DNA from: DASZKW01 sp035552775
Lineage (GTDB): Bacteria; Actinomycetota; Acidimicrobiia; Acidimicrobiales; Palsa-688
Assembly: GCA_035552775.1 (NCBI GenBank)
Contig: DASZKW010000096.1
Coordinates: 11,281 to 75,280 of the forward strand
DNA: 64,000 nt
Direction of reading: 5' to 3'
Positions within the stretch are counted from its first letter, which is position 1, and each line of letters starts with the position of its first letter. The notes under the pieces are model-generated. The model was not told where the DNA came from. It did no database searches and saw only the letters and a program-made list of their open reading frames with translations. Below are positions 33,467 to 42,458 of this stretch, one piece after another. The position numbers and the translations under genes were made by a program.

Positions 33467-34354
33467 ATGCACGCCTCCCTCCATCTCCTCGCCGCGCAGA
33501 TTGTCGCCGCGACCACGCCGACCACCAAGGCAGGCGCCGCCAAGAGCACAGGTTCCTCCTCCTACACCCCGTTGATCTTCGTGGTGCTGATCATCGGCGT
33601 CTACTTCCTGTTCATACGCCCCCGCAGCCAGAAGGCGCGCCAAGCCCAGCAGGTCAAGAAGCAGTTCGAGCTGGGCGACGACGTGGTCTCCATCGGAGGC
33701 ATCACCGGCCGGGTCGTCGGCTTCGACGACGACGAGGTGGAGGTGGAGGTGGCCAGCGGCGTCAACCTCACCTTCTTGCGTCGCGCCGTCAACGCCCGCA
33801 ACCCGGCGCCCGCTCCCAACGCGGGGGGCCGCGCCGGGGGCACGCCTTCGCTTTTCGGGCGGCGCCTGGCTCAACCGGTGCCCTCCCCCAGCCAAGACTC
33901 CGGGTTCGAGGACTCCGAGTACGACGACTCCGACTTCGAGGAGTCCGGGTTCGAGGACCCCGAGTTAGACCACTCCGGCACCGCGGACACCGAGTTCGAG
34001 CACTCCGGCATCGCGGACACCGAGGCGACGGAGCCCGAGGTGGGCCACTCTGATCCCGGCGCGAGCACGGGCCACGGCGCGGGTCCCGACGCCGGCGCCC
34101 GCGACGAGGGTCACGACGGTGTGGTCGGTGCTGACGGCGCGCTCGGCGCTGACGGCGCCGTCGGCGAAGCTGGCCACGGCGGGGACGAGTCCGAGCCCGA
34201 GGTCGGTGCCAGTCCTGGCACCGAGACAGGCGGGGTATCGAGCAGCGGAGCCATCGTCAACCGGTCCGCGGGCGGAGGATCGGGGTCACGACGGCGCCGG
34301 GGGAAGCGGCCAGGGCGCGGAGGTGGTCCCGGAAGCGCCACAGGGGGGCGCTGA
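33467..34354 (+). CDS. yajC: Preprotein translocase subunit YajC with a long acidic C-terminal tail
   Basis: The first about 110 residues are a normal YajC: one membrane segment ('PLIFVVLIIGVYFLFIRPRS') and the beta-domain 'FELGDDVVSIGGITGRVVGF'. The last about 180 residues are unusual: acidic repeats of Ser/Asp/Glu/Phe ('DSGFEDSEYDDSDFEESGFE' and similar) and then Gly/Ala/Asp-rich sequence ending in basic residues. YajC normally has about 100-120 residues. It heads yajC-secD-secF, which assist SecYEG export. secD follows after 3 nt. The tail is cytoplasmic if topology is standard; its role is unknown. Confidence 0.87.
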   Translation: MHASLHLLAAQIVAATTPTTKAGAAKSTGSSSYTPLIFVVLIIGVYFLFIRPRSQKARQAQQVKKQFELGDDVVSIGGITGRVVGFDDDEVEVEVASGVNLTFLRRAVNARNPAPAPNAGGRAGGTPSLFGRRLAQPVPSPSQDSGFEDSEYDDSDFEESGFEDPELDHSGTADTEFEHSGIADTEATEPEVGHSDPGASTGHGAGPDAGARDEGHDGVVGADGALGADGAVGEAGHGGDESEPEVGASPGTETGGVSSSGAIVNRSAGGGSGSRRRRGKRPGRGGGPGSATGGR

Positions 34355-34357
34355 GCG

Positions 34358-36091
34358 GTGCGCCGGGGCCTCGTATGGTCCCTGGTCGGCATCATGGTCG
34401 TCGCCGTTGCCGCCCTGGGAGCGACCATCGCCGCCGGGCACACCCCTCTGCTCGGCTTGGACCTGCGCGGGGGTGTCCAGGTCGTCCTCCAGCCCCAGGG
34501 CAACGTAAAGTCCGGGGAGTTGCAGCAGGCGGTCAACATCATCGAGCGCCGGGTCAACGGCCTCGGGGTGTCCAACTCCAACGTCCAGCGCCAGGGCAAC
34601 GACGTGACCATCGACCTGCCTGGCATCAAGGACCCCCAGCGTGCCCTGAAGGAACTCGGTCAGACGGCGCAGCTGTTTTTCCGGCCCGTGTACTGCAACA
34701 TCGCGCCCGCCGCCCCCGCCGCCCCCAAGTCGGCGTCCACCACCGTCCCGGGTGCCAAGTCCCCGGCCCCGAAGGGCCTTGGCTCGTCGCCGCCCCCCGC
34801 CGGCCCGGTCGCTGGCGACGCCGGCTTGGTCGGCGCCGGCGTGCAGCTTGCCGCATACCACGCTGCCGCGCCCGGCGCCGGGCCGACCACCACGGTTCCC
34901 GCCAAGGCGCCGGCGACCACGGTTCCCGCCAGGTCCGCGCCGGCTACCACGGTCCCCGCCAAGGCGCCGGCGACCACGGTCCCGCCGGTCGCCAGCGCCG
35001 TCAACCTGACACCTGCGCAGGCCCAAGCCGCCTGCGCCACCGCCAACAGCGCCGCCCTTCCCACCACACCGGTGGCCCAGGACAACGCCGCCAACGCGGT
35101 GATCCTGCCCATGTACGACAACTCGGGACGCTGGATCCTCGGGCCTGCCGACTTGAAGGGCAACGTGGTGAGCAATGCCATCGTCGTCGCCCCCGGCAAC
35201 GGCAACGTGTCGTACACGGTCCAGGTCAGCTTCACCAAGTCCGGGGGGGCGGCGTTCGACAAGATCGCCGCCCAGCGCTTCCCGTACTACACCAAGAGCG
35301 GGACCGTCGACCCCCGGAGCGAGGAGTCCATCGAGCTCGACGGGGTGGTCGAGTCCGTCCCCCAGATCCAAGCGGCCTCGTTCAACGGCACGGCGGTGAT
35401 CAGCGGCGGCACGTCGGGTTTCACGGCGACCCAGGCCAACTCCCTGGCCCTGGAGTTGCGCTACGGGAGCCTGCCGGTGCGCTTCACGCCCCAGTCCGTG
35501 ACCAACGTGTCGGCCACCGTCGGCGAGGACTCGCTGCGCGCCGGCCTGTTCGCCGGGCTCGGCGGCCTGGTGATCGTCCTCCTCTACATGATCGCCTACT
35601 ACCGTGCGCTCGGAGTGGTGGTGGTCGTCGGGCTGGGCGTGGGGGGCGCCCTGCTCTACTCCATCATCACCGAGCTGAGCCAGAGCGCCAGCCTGGCCCT
35701 CACACTTTCGGGGGTCATCGGGATCATCGTGTCGATCGGCATCACCGTCGACTCGTACGTGGTGTATTTCGAACGTCTGAAGGACGAGATCAGAGCCGGC
35801 CGCACGGTCCGCCAGTCGGTGGAGCGCGGCTTCGCCCGTGCCTTCCGCACCGTGCTCACAGCTGACTTCGTGACCTTTCTGGCCGCCCTGATCCTGTACG
35901 TCCTGACCGTCGGCGACGTCAAGGGCTTCGCGTTCATGCTCGGGTTGTCCACCCTGCTCGACGTGTTCACCGCTTACTTCTTCATCCGGCCCGCGGTGAT
36001 CCTCGTCGGGCGCCGGCGTGCCTTCACCGACGCCAGGTTCATCGGTGTGGCCCGAGGCCTCGGAGCCCGCACGGCCAGAGGCACGGCGTGA
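34358..36091 (+). CDS. secD: Protein translocase subunit SecD
   Basis: This is a 577-residue RND-type membrane protein. Membrane segment 1 is at the N-terminus, followed by 'LLGLDLRGGVQVVLQ', the extracytoplasmic P1 domain, and five C-terminal helices ('VSATVGEDSLRAGLFAGLGG', 'GIIVSIGITVDSYVVYFERL'). SecDF uses the proton gradient to pull exported proteins. A Thr/Ala/Pro/Lys repeat insert of about 60 residues ('TTVPAKAPA' units) lies in the P1 region and is not part of the normal fold. The GTG start is 3 nt after yajC. It overlaps secF by 4 bp. Confidence 0.94.
   Translation: MRRGLVWSLVGIMVVAVAALGATIAAGHTPLLGLDLRGGVQVVLQPQGNVKSGELQQAVNIIERRVNGLGVSNSNVQRQGNDVTIDLPGIKDPQRALKELGQTAQLFFRPVYCNIAPAAPAAPKSASTTVPGAKSPAPKGLGSSPPPAGPVAGDAGLVGAGVQLAAYHAAAPGAGPTTTVPAKAPATTVPARSAPATTVPAKAPATTVPPVASAVNLTPAQAQAACATANSAALPTTPVAQDNAANAVILPMYDNSGRWILGPADLKGNVVSNAIVVAPGNGNVSYTVQVSFTKSGGAAFDKIAAQRFPYYTKSGTVDPRSEESIELDGVVESVPQIQAASFNGTAVISGGTSGFTATQANSLALELRYGSLPVRFTPQSVTNVSATVGEDSLRAGLFAGLGGLVIVLLYMIAYYRALGVVVVVGLGVGGALLYSIITELSQSASLALTLSGVIGIIVSIGITVDSYVVYFERLKDEIRAGRTVRQSVERGFARAFRTVLTADFVTFLAALILYVLTVGDVKGFAFMLGLSTLLDVFTAYFFIRPAVILVGRRRAFTDARFIGVARGLGARTARGTA
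34892..34975 (+). repeat. 27-30 bp tandem repeats inside secD
   Basis: Three in-frame units (34892-34918, 34919-34948, 34949-34975) encode TTVPAKAPA, TTVPARSAPA and TTVPAKAPA. The middle copy is 3 bp longer and more diverged. Confidence 0.8.
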
Positions 36092-37638
36092 GCGAGAGGC
36101 GCGGCGGGGGCGAGGGGCGCGGCGGGGGCGAGGGGCGCCTGAACGTCTTTCAGCGCCTGTTCCGGGGGGAGACGTCGTTCGACTTCGCCGGCCGCTGGCG
36201 GCGGTGGTTCGCCATCTCCGGCCTGATCATCCTGGTCGGGCTGGTCTCACTGGGGTTCAGGGGACTCAACTTCTCCATCGAGTTCAAGGGGGGCACGCAG
36301 TGGATCGTGCCCACAACCGCGTCGGTGTCCCAGGCGCGCGACGCCATCGGTACGGTCAACGCCAGCCTGCGTCAGTCCACCATCCAGCAGCTGGTCGACC
36401 GCCAAACCGGCCGCCACGAGATAGAGGTGTCGGCTGCGGCCACGGCGACGAGCAACAGCGCCGAGGTGGCGGGTGTCACCGCCGCACTGGCAAATATGGC
36501 CAAGGTCCCGACGAGCGACGTCACCCTCAACGCCATCGGCCCGTCGTGGGGGGCCGACATCAGCGACAAGGCGCTGCGGGCGGTGATCATCTTCCTGGTT
36601 GCGTGCGCCTTGTACATCTGGCTGCGCTTCGAGGGAAAGATGGCCCTGTCAGCGCTCGTCGCCCTCCTCCACGACATCTTGGTGACGGTGGGGATCTACT
36701 CGCTGTCGGGGTTCCAGGTGAGCCCCGACACGGTGATCGCCTTCCTCACCATCCTCGGCTACTCGCTGTACGACACGATCGTCGTGTTCGACAAGGTCCA
36801 GGAGAACACGCGGGGCCTGGCGTCGACGGGGCGGGTCACCTACAGCGACACCGTCAACCTGTCCATGAACACGGTGCTCGCCAGGTCGCTCAACACGTCG
36901 TTCGTGGCCATCCTGCCCATCCTGGCCATCCTGGTGATCGGTTCGGGGATCCTCGGTGCCACCGCGCTCAACGACTTCGGCCTGGCCCTGCTGATCGGCT
37001 TGACGACGGGGGCCTACTCGTCGATCTTCATCGCCTCGCCCCTACTCGCCATCCTCAAGGAGCGCGAGCCGAGGTACGCCCAGATCCGTCAACGCCTGGC
37101 CGCACGACCGGCCAGCGGCCGCCGTCTCACGCCCGCGGCGGCAGCCTCCGGCGCCTTCCAGGGTGCTCCCGAGGCTTCCGCCACCGGCCGGCGCCCGGTT
37201 GCCAAGCCCCGCGCCCGGGCCGCGTCGAGCGCGGCGCCGGCAACGGGCGCCGCGCTGGCCACCGACCCGGTGGCGGGAGCGGCGCAGACCAACGGCCGAG
37301 GCACCGCTACCGCCCCCCCCGATGGTGCCGCGGGCAGGGGCGCCGCCGCCGCTCCGCCGGGCAGGGGCGCAGCCACCGCTCCGCCGGGCAGGGGCGCAGC
37401 CACCGCTCCGCCGGAAGCGGCCGGTGCCGACGCAGACCTGAGGGCCACTGGTCCCGCCCGCCCGCAGACGCCGCCGGCGGGCAACGCCGGAGCCCACACC
37501 CCGCCGGGAGGACCCGGCGGATCTCAGCGGCCGCCGGGAGGCCCTGGCGGGTCCCAGCGGCCGCCGGCGGGGCCGGCGCCCCCGGCCCGCCCCGGCAACA
37601 GGCCGCCGCCCCGACCGCGCAAGAAGCGCCGCCGCTAG
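36088..37638 (+). CDS. secF: Protein translocase subunit SecF with a long Pro/Ala/Gly-rich C-terminal tail
   Basis: Residues 1 to about 330 form SecF: 'RGLNFSIEFKGGTQWIVP' in the P1 domain and six membrane helices, including 'FLTILGYSLYDTIVVFDKV' with the conserved Asp. The remaining about 185 residues are a disordered Pro/Ala/Gly/Arg tail with tandem repeats (TAPPGRGAA and PPGGPGGSQR). The family length is about 300-400 residues. The first residues (ERRGGGEGRGGGEGR) are also repeated. The gene ends the yajC-secD-secF operon. Confidence 0.93.
   Translation: MSERRGGGEGRGGGEGRLNVFQRLFRGETSFDFAGRWRRWFAISGLIILVGLVSLGFRGLNFSIEFKGGTQWIVPTTASVSQARDAIGTVNASLRQSTIQQLVDRQTGRHEIEVSAAATATSNSAEVAGVTAALANMAKVPTSDVTLNAIGPSWGADISDKALRAVIIFLVACALYIWLRFEGKMALSALVALLHDILVTVGIYSLSGFQVSPDTVIAFLTILGYSLYDTIVVFDKVQENTRGLASTGRVTYSDTVNLSMNTVLARSLNTSFVAILPILAILVIGSGILGATALNDFGLALLIGLTTGAYSSIFIASPLLAILKEREPRYAQIRQRLAARPASGRRLTPAAAASGAFQGAPEASATGRRPVAKPRARAASSAAPATGAALATDPVAGAAQTNGRGTATAPPDGAAGRGAAAAPPGRGAATAPPGRGAATAPPEAAGADADLRATGPARPQTPPAGNAGAHTPPGGPGGSQRPPGGPGGSQRPPAGPAPPARPGNRPPPRPRKKRRR
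37327..37560 (+). repeat. Two tandem repeat blocks in the secF tail
   Basis: Three 27-bp units (37327-37407; the last two identical) encode AAGRGAAAA/PPGRGAATA. Two 30-bp units (37501-37560) encode PPGGPGGSQR. All keep frame. Confidence 0.8.
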
Positions 37639-37795
37639 CGAGGGCGGACGAGACGGACCGCCGACGCAGAACCTTGACGCGACGTTGTTACAGCACGTGA
37701 AAGGGAACGCCGTCGTGCTCGGCCGCCGCGTTCAGGTTCGATCCGACGTCGTAACGTGACACGGCGATGGCCGGTGGGCAAGCCTGATCAGCCGG

Positions 37796-37801
37796 TAGCT
37801 T
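37796..37801 (+). promoter_or_regulatory. -10 box TAGCTT for apt-rel (leaderless)
   Basis: TAGCTT is 6 nt before the apt ATG at 37808. The 169-bp gap before apt holds no gene that I can support. Confidence 0.5.
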
Positions 37802-37807
37802 TGAGGG

Positions 37808-38404
37808 ATGGGTATCGACGTCGCCCGGCTGAAGGACCGCATCCGCGACGTCGCCGACTTCCCCAGGCCGGGCGTGGTGTTCAAGGACATCACGCCTCTA
37901 CTTGGCGACGCCGCCGCCTTCGGCGACTGTGTTGCTGCCCTGGCCGACCGTTTCGCTGACTCGGCGGTCGACAAGGTCATGGGTATCGAGGCCCGCGGCT
38001 TCATCATCGCCGCCCCCGTCGCCCAGCGTTTGGGTGCCGGTTTCGTCCCCGTGCGGAAAGCGGGAAAGCTCCCGTGGCGCGTCGAAAAGCAGGAGTATGT
38101 CCTCGAATACGGCACCGACGTGCTCGAAGTGCACTGCGACGGGGTCGAGGTAGGCGAGAGGGTCCTCATCGTCGACGACGTGCTCGCCACCGGTGGGACC
38201 GCAGAGGCGACCGCCCGCTTGGCCGGCCGCCTCGGCGCGGTGACCGTCGGCTTTGGCTGCATCATCGAGTTGGCCTTCCTCGGGGGCCGCCAGAGGCTGG
38301 CGGCCGGCGGGGCTTTCCCCGTCGGGAAGCTTGACGGCATCGACGCGGTTTCCCTTGTCAGTTACGGGGCCCCGGCAAAACAGGAGGTGGGTGTCCGACG
38401 ATGA
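37808..38404 (+). CDS. apt: Adenine phosphoribosyltransferase
   Basis: This is a 198-residue type I phosphoribosyltransferase. It has 'DVADFPRPGVVFKDITPLLG', 'MGIEARGFIIAAPVAQRLG' and the PRPP loop 'VLIVDDVLATGGTAEAT'. It salvages adenine to AMP. The stop overlaps the rel ATG (ATGA); apt-rel is a conserved actinobacterial pair. Confidence 0.95.
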   Translation: MGIDVARLKDRIRDVADFPRPGVVFKDITPLLGDAAAFGDCVAALADRFADSAVDKVMGIEARGFIIAAPVAQRLGAGFVPVRKAGKLPWRVEKQEYVLEYGTDVLEVHCDGVEVGERVLIVDDVLATGGTAEATARLAGRLGAVTVGFGCIIELAFLGGRQRLAAGGAFPVGKLDGIDAVSLVSYGAPAKQEVGVRR

Positions 38405-40677
38405 GTGAGCGGGTCGTCCCCGGGGGCCGGCGCGTGGGCCGGCTGGAGACACCCGGGCGCGGACGCGCGGTGGCGACAGTGGAGCGGGTGTTGCCGTGGC
38501 GCCGCCAGGTTCAGACCGCCGACGCCCTCACGCCGCTGCTGACGGCCTACCGCAGCCGTCACCCCAAGGGCGACACCACTCTCATCGTTCGGGCCTACGA
38601 GACCGCCGACCGGGCGCACGAGGGCCAGCTGCGCCGGTCCGGCGAGGCCTACATCTCCCATCCCCTGGCGGTGGCCACCATCCTGGCTGGCCTGGGCCTC
38701 GACGACATCACCGTCGGCGCCGCCCTCCTGCACGACGCGGTGGAGGACACCGGCCTGACGGTGATCGACCTGGAAGCCGACTTTGGTCCCGTCGTGGCCG
38801 CCATCGTCGACGGGGTCACCAAGCTCGACAGGGTCAGCTTCGACTCCAAGGCCGCCCAGCAGGCCGCCACCATGCGCAAGATGCTCGTGGCCATGGCCAA
38901 GGACCCCCGCGTCCTGCTCATCAAGCTGGCCGACCGTCTCCACAACATGCGGACCGTGGCGGCCATGCCGGAGTGGAAGCAGAAGCGCACCGCACAGGAG
39001 ACGCTCGACATCTACGCCCCCCTGGCCCACCGTTTCGGCATCCAGGACATGAAATGGCAGCTCGAAGACCTCGCCTTCGCCACCATGCACCCGCGCCGGT
39101 ATGCGGAGATCGAGCAGATGCTCGCCACCCGGGCGCCGGAGCGGGAGATCTACCTGGCCCAGGTCATCGACCAGGTGAGCGACCGCCTGGCCGCCGCCCG
39201 CATAGAGGGCCAGGTCACCGGGCGCCCCAAGCACCTGTACTCGATCTACGAGAAGATGATCCTCAAGGGCAAGGAGCTCGACGAGATCTTCGACCTCGTC
39301 GGGGTGCGGATCATGACCGAATCGGTCAAGGACTGCTGGGCCGCCCTCGGCGCCATCCACGGGGCGTGGGCGCCGGTCCAGGGGCGGTTCAAGGACTACA
39401 TCAACACCCCGAAGTTCAACCTGTACCAGTCGTTGCACACCACGGTCGTCGGACCGCAGGGCAAGGCCATCGAGGCCCAGATCCGCACGTGGGAGATGCA
39501 CAATCGGGCCGAGCGCGGCATCGCCGCCCACTGGGGCTACAAGGAGCGGGCGTCCGCCTCGGACATCGCGTGGCTCGAGCGCATCGCCGACTGGTCGGCC
39601 GAGAGCAGCGACCCGGCCGAGTTCCTCGAGACGCTGAAGCTCGACCTCGAGACCGACGAGGTGTTCGTTTTCACCCCCAAGGGCGACGTCGTGGCCCTGC
39701 CGGTGCACGCCACCCCCGTCGACTTCGCCTACTCCGTGCACACCGAGGTCGGCCACCGCTGCATCGGCGCCCGGGTCAACGGCCGTCTCGTGCCTCTCGA
39801 CTCCGAGCTCGTCTCTGGCGACACGGTCGAGATCTTCACCTCCAAGGTTCCCTCGGCCGGACCCAGCCGCGACTGGCTCAAGATCGTCGTCACCCCGAGG
39901 GCCCGCAACAAGATCCGGCAGTGGTTCAGCCGGGAACGGCGCGAGGACGCCATCGAGTCCGGGCGCGAGGAGCTGGTGAAGGCCCTGCGCAAGGAGGGGC
40001 TACCGGTCCAGAAGCTGGCCGGGTCGCCGATGCTTCTCGGCGTGGCCCAGACCATGAACTACACAGATCTCGAGGCCCTGCACGCCGCAATCGGGGAAAA
40101 CCACGTCTCCGCCAGGTCCATCGCCCAGCGCATGGCACGCGAGTTGCGCGGCGGCGAGCACGAGATCCAGCTGCCCTCCACGGCCCGCCAGCCGCGCCGT
40201 CCCAGCTCACGGGTGGGCAGCGGGGTGCACGTGGAGGGCCTGGACGACGTCATGGTCCGCCTGTCGCGCTGCTGTACGCCGGTGCCGGGTGACGAGATCA
40301 TCGGCTTCGTCACCAGGGGCCGCGGTGTCAGCGTGCACCGCAACGACTGCGCCAACGCCGCGTCGCTCGCCGCCGGCGAGGTGGGGCGGGTCATCGAAGT
40401 CGAATGGGACCGGGAGCGCACCGGGAGCTTCACCGCCGCGGTGGAGCTCAAGGCGCTCGACCGCACCCGCCTCGGCGTCGACGTGTGGAAGGTGCTATCT
40501 GACCTCCATCTGAACGTGCTGCGCAGCGAGACGCTCACCAGTGCCGACCGGGTCAGCCGGATGCGCTTCGAGTTCGAGCTCGCCGACCCCGCCCACCTCG
40601 AGTCGCTGCTGTCGGGTCTCAAGCGCATCGACAGCGTGTACGACGCCTACCGGATCGTCCCCGGGCGAGGGGGCTGA
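38401..40677 (+). CDS. rel: Bifunctional (p)ppGpp synthetase/hydrolase Rel
   Basis: This is a 758-residue RSH protein. The HD hydrolase domain has 'YISHPLAVATILAGLGLDD', 'HDAVEDTG' and 'LADRLHNMRT'. The synthetase has 'GRPKHLYSIYEKM', 'FDLVGVRIM' and 'YQSLHTTVVGP'. TGS ('VFVFTPKGDVVALP'), a zinc-finger-like region ('RCCTPVPGDEIIGFVTRGRG') and ACT domains follow. Both catalytic halves look intact, so it should make and degrade the alarmone. It is coupled to apt and is followed by hisS under its own promoter. Confidence 0.95.
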   Translation: MSERVVPGGRRVGRLETPGRGRAVATVERVLPWRRQVQTADALTPLLTAYRSRHPKGDTTLIVRAYETADRAHEGQLRRSGEAYISHPLAVATILAGLGLDDITVGAALLHDAVEDTGLTVIDLEADFGPVVAAIVDGVTKLDRVSFDSKAAQQAATMRKMLVAMAKDPRVLLIKLADRLHNMRTVAAMPEWKQKRTAQETLDIYAPLAHRFGIQDMKWQLEDLAFATMHPRRYAEIEQMLATRAPEREIYLAQVIDQVSDRLAAARIEGQVTGRPKHLYSIYEKMILKGKELDEIFDLVGVRIMTESVKDCWAALGAIHGAWAPVQGRFKDYINTPKFNLYQSLHTTVVGPQGKAIEAQIRTWEMHNRAERGIAAHWGYKERASASDIAWLERIADWSAESSDPAEFLETLKLDLETDEVFVFTPKGDVVALPVHATPVDFAYSVHTEVGHRCIGARVNGRLVPLDSELVSGDTVEIFTSKVPSAGPSRDWLKIVVTPRARNKIRQWFSRERREDAIESGREELVKALRKEGLPVQKLAGSPMLLGVAQTMNYTDLEALHAAIGENHVSARSIAQRMARELRGGEHEIQLPSTARQPRRPSSRVGSGVHVEGLDDVMVRLSRCCTPVPGDEIIGFVTRGRGVSVHRNDCANAASLAAGEVGRVIEVEWDRERTGSFTAAVELKALDRTRLGVDVWKVLSDLHLNVLRSETLTSADRVSRMRFEFELADPAHLESLLSGLKRIDSVYDAYRIVPGRGG

Positions 40678-40717
40678 CGGTCGCCGTCCGGTAACGGCCC
40701 CGATCGGGGCCCACCGG

Positions 40718-40723
40718 TACCCT
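40718..40723 (+). promoter_or_regulatory. -10 box TACCCT for hisS (leaderless)
   Basis: TACCCT is 6 nt before the hisS GTG at 40730. In the ancestral state this promoter would also serve the downstream rarA. Confidence 0.5.
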
Positions 40724-40729
40724 GCGGGG

Positions 40730-42013
40730 GTGGCCGAGCTGCGTCATCCCCCGGGGACCTTCGACGTGCTGCCGCCCGAGTCGGGGCGGTGGGAGTCCCT
40801 TGTGACCACGTTCGCCCGGGTGGCTTCATCCGCCGGCTACGGGCTCGTCATCACCCCCACCTTCGAGGACGTGGCCGTGTTCCAACGGGTGGGAGAGTCC
40901 ACCGACGTGGTGCGCAAGGAGATGTACGACTTCGAGGACAGGGGAGGCCGCCGCGTCGCGTTGCGCCCGGAGATGACCGCACCGGTCGTGCGCGCCTACA
41001 TCCAGCACCGCCCGCCAGCGCCGTGGAAGGTCTGGTACGCCGGTTCCAACTTCCGCTACGAGCGGCCGCAGGCGGGGCGCTACCGCGAGTTCCACCAGGT
41101 GGGGATCGAGGCGTTCGGAAGCGCCGACGCCGATCTCGACGTGGAAGTCATAGCCCTCGGCTGGGAGTACTACGCCGCGCTCGGGTTGCGCCGGGTCGAG
41201 CTGGTCATCAACAGCCTGGGCGACGCCACCTGCCGGCCCGCTTACCGCCAGATGCTGCTCGCGTACCTGGTCCAGCACCGCAGCGAGCTGTGCGACGAGC
41301 ACCAGGCCCGACTGGCGGACAACCCCCTGCGGGTCCTCGACTGCAAGAAACCCGAGTGCCGCGCCGTCACCGCCGGCGCCCCACGCCAGACCGACCACCT
41401 CTGCGAGGATTGCCAAGCCCACTTTGCCCGGGTGGGTGCGGGGCTCGAGGCCCTCGGGATCGCATACCGGATCGACCCCGCGCTGGTCCGGGGATTGGAC
41501 TACTACACGCGCACCACCTTCGAGTACACGGGCCTGGCCTTGGAGAGCGCCCAGAACGGCGTGGGCGGCGGCGGCCGCTACGACGGGCTGGTCGCGGAGA
41601 TGGGGGGCCCCGACACGCCCGGCATCGGCTTTGCCCTCGGCCTCGAGCGCGTCTTGTTGGCGTGCGACGCCGAGGGCCTCGCCGGCGACGGCGCGCCAGG
41701 CGTGGAGGCGTTCGTGGTGGACTTCGCCGGTGGCGAAGCGGCGCGCGACCTGACCGCCGAGCTGCGCGCCGCCGGTATTCGGGTCGAGCGTTCCTTCGAC
41801 GGGCGTTCCCCCAAGGCGCAGTTCAAGGCCGCCGACCGCTCGGGCGCATCTATCGCCCTGGTCGTCGGTCCCGACGAGGCGGCGGCGGGGACGGTGGCGC
41901 TCAGGGGGCTGCGCGGACCGCAAGCCGGGCGGGCCGACCAGGTGACGGTGGCCCGGGGCGACGTCGTCGCCGAGGTGCGCAGCCGGGTCGGTTCCCGGGG
42001 GGACCTCAGGTGA
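40730..42013 (+). CDS. hisS: Histidyl-tRNA synthetase
   Basis: This is a 427-residue class II synthetase. Motif 1 region 'GTFDVLPPESGRWE', motif 2 'YAGSNFRYERPQAGRYREFH', the His-A loop 'LVRGLDYYTRTTFEY' and motif 3 'GIGFALGLERVLLA' are present, with the C-terminal anticodon domain. The start GTG follows the TACCCT box. The stop overlaps the GTG of native rarA (GTGA), showing that rarA was the next cistron before the element entered. Confidence 0.96.
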   Translation: MAELRHPPGTFDVLPPESGRWESLVTTFARVASSAGYGLVITPTFEDVAVFQRVGESTDVVRKEMYDFEDRGGRRVALRPEMTAPVVRAYIQHRPPAPWKVWYAGSNFRYERPQAGRYREFHQVGIEAFGSADADLDVEVIALGWEYYAALGLRRVELVINSLGDATCRPAYRQMLLAYLVQHRSELCDEHQARLADNPLRVLDCKKPECRAVTAGAPRQTDHLCEDCQAHFARVGAGLEALGIAYRIDPALVRGLDYYTRTTFEYTGLALESAQNGVGGGGRYDGLVAEMGGPDTPGIGFALGLERVLLACDAEGLAGDGAPGVEAFVVDFAGGEAARDLTAELRAAGIRVERSFDGRSPKAQFKAADRSGASIALVVGPDEAAAGTVALRGLRGPQAGRADQVTVARGDVVAEVRSRVGSRGDLR

Positions 42014-42357
42014 ACCTGTTCGAGGCCGGGCTGGAGGAGCGGCTCCGGTCTCGTGGTCCGCTGGCGAGCCGGCTGAGGCCCACCAGCTTGGACGACGTCG
42101 TCGGTCAGGACCACCTACTCGGGCCGAGAGGGGCGCTGCGAGCCCTGGTCGAGGCCCGCAGGCTCACCTCGATCATCCTGTGGGGGCCGGCCGGCACCGG
42201 CAAGACCACCATCGCCCGGCTGTTGGCCGAGGCCGTCGGGGCCGCCTTCGAGTCCTCGAGTGCCGTCAGCGCCGGGGTGAAGGACGTCCGGGAGGCGGCC
42301 GAGCGGGCGAGGCGCCGGTTGGCGGAGAACGGTGTCTCGACCGTCCTGTTGCTCGAC
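42010..42357 (+). pseudogene. rarA: Native rarA, 5' fragment (116 codons) cut by the element
   Basis: This fragment encodes the N-terminal part of the RarA/MgsA AAA+ ATPase: 'VNLFEAGLEERLRSRGPL', Walker A 'WGPAGTGKTTIARLL', up to the Walker B 'TVLLLD'. At the Asp codon the match ends and element DNA begins (TTTACC). The rest of the gene continues in the same frame at 49404, 7,046 bp later. Its GTG overlaps hisS. Read through into the element, the frame ends at 42579 with unrelated residues. RarA acts at stalled replication forks; this fragment lacks Walker B, sensor and oligomerisation parts and cannot be active. Confidence 0.93.
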
Positions 42358-42419
42358 TTTACCTCTCGCCCCATCGGCGTACGGCTCGTGCGATCCCGGG
42401 CACAGCTGGCACTGTGGGA

Positions 42420-42458
42420 TACACCACCTGGGCGCCGGTGTACGCCACACTGGTGGCG
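42420..42458 (+). promoter_or_regulatory. Inverted repeats at the left end of the element, before tnpA
   Basis: TACACC (42420-42425) pairs with GGTGTA (42437-42442), and CGCCAC (42443-42448) pairs with GTGGCG (42453-42458) across a 4-nt loop. The second repeat overlaps the tnpA GTG. CACACT at 42446-42451 is 6 nt before that GTG and may be a -10. Recombinase binding sites or hairpin control of tnpA are the likely roles. Confidence 0.45.
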
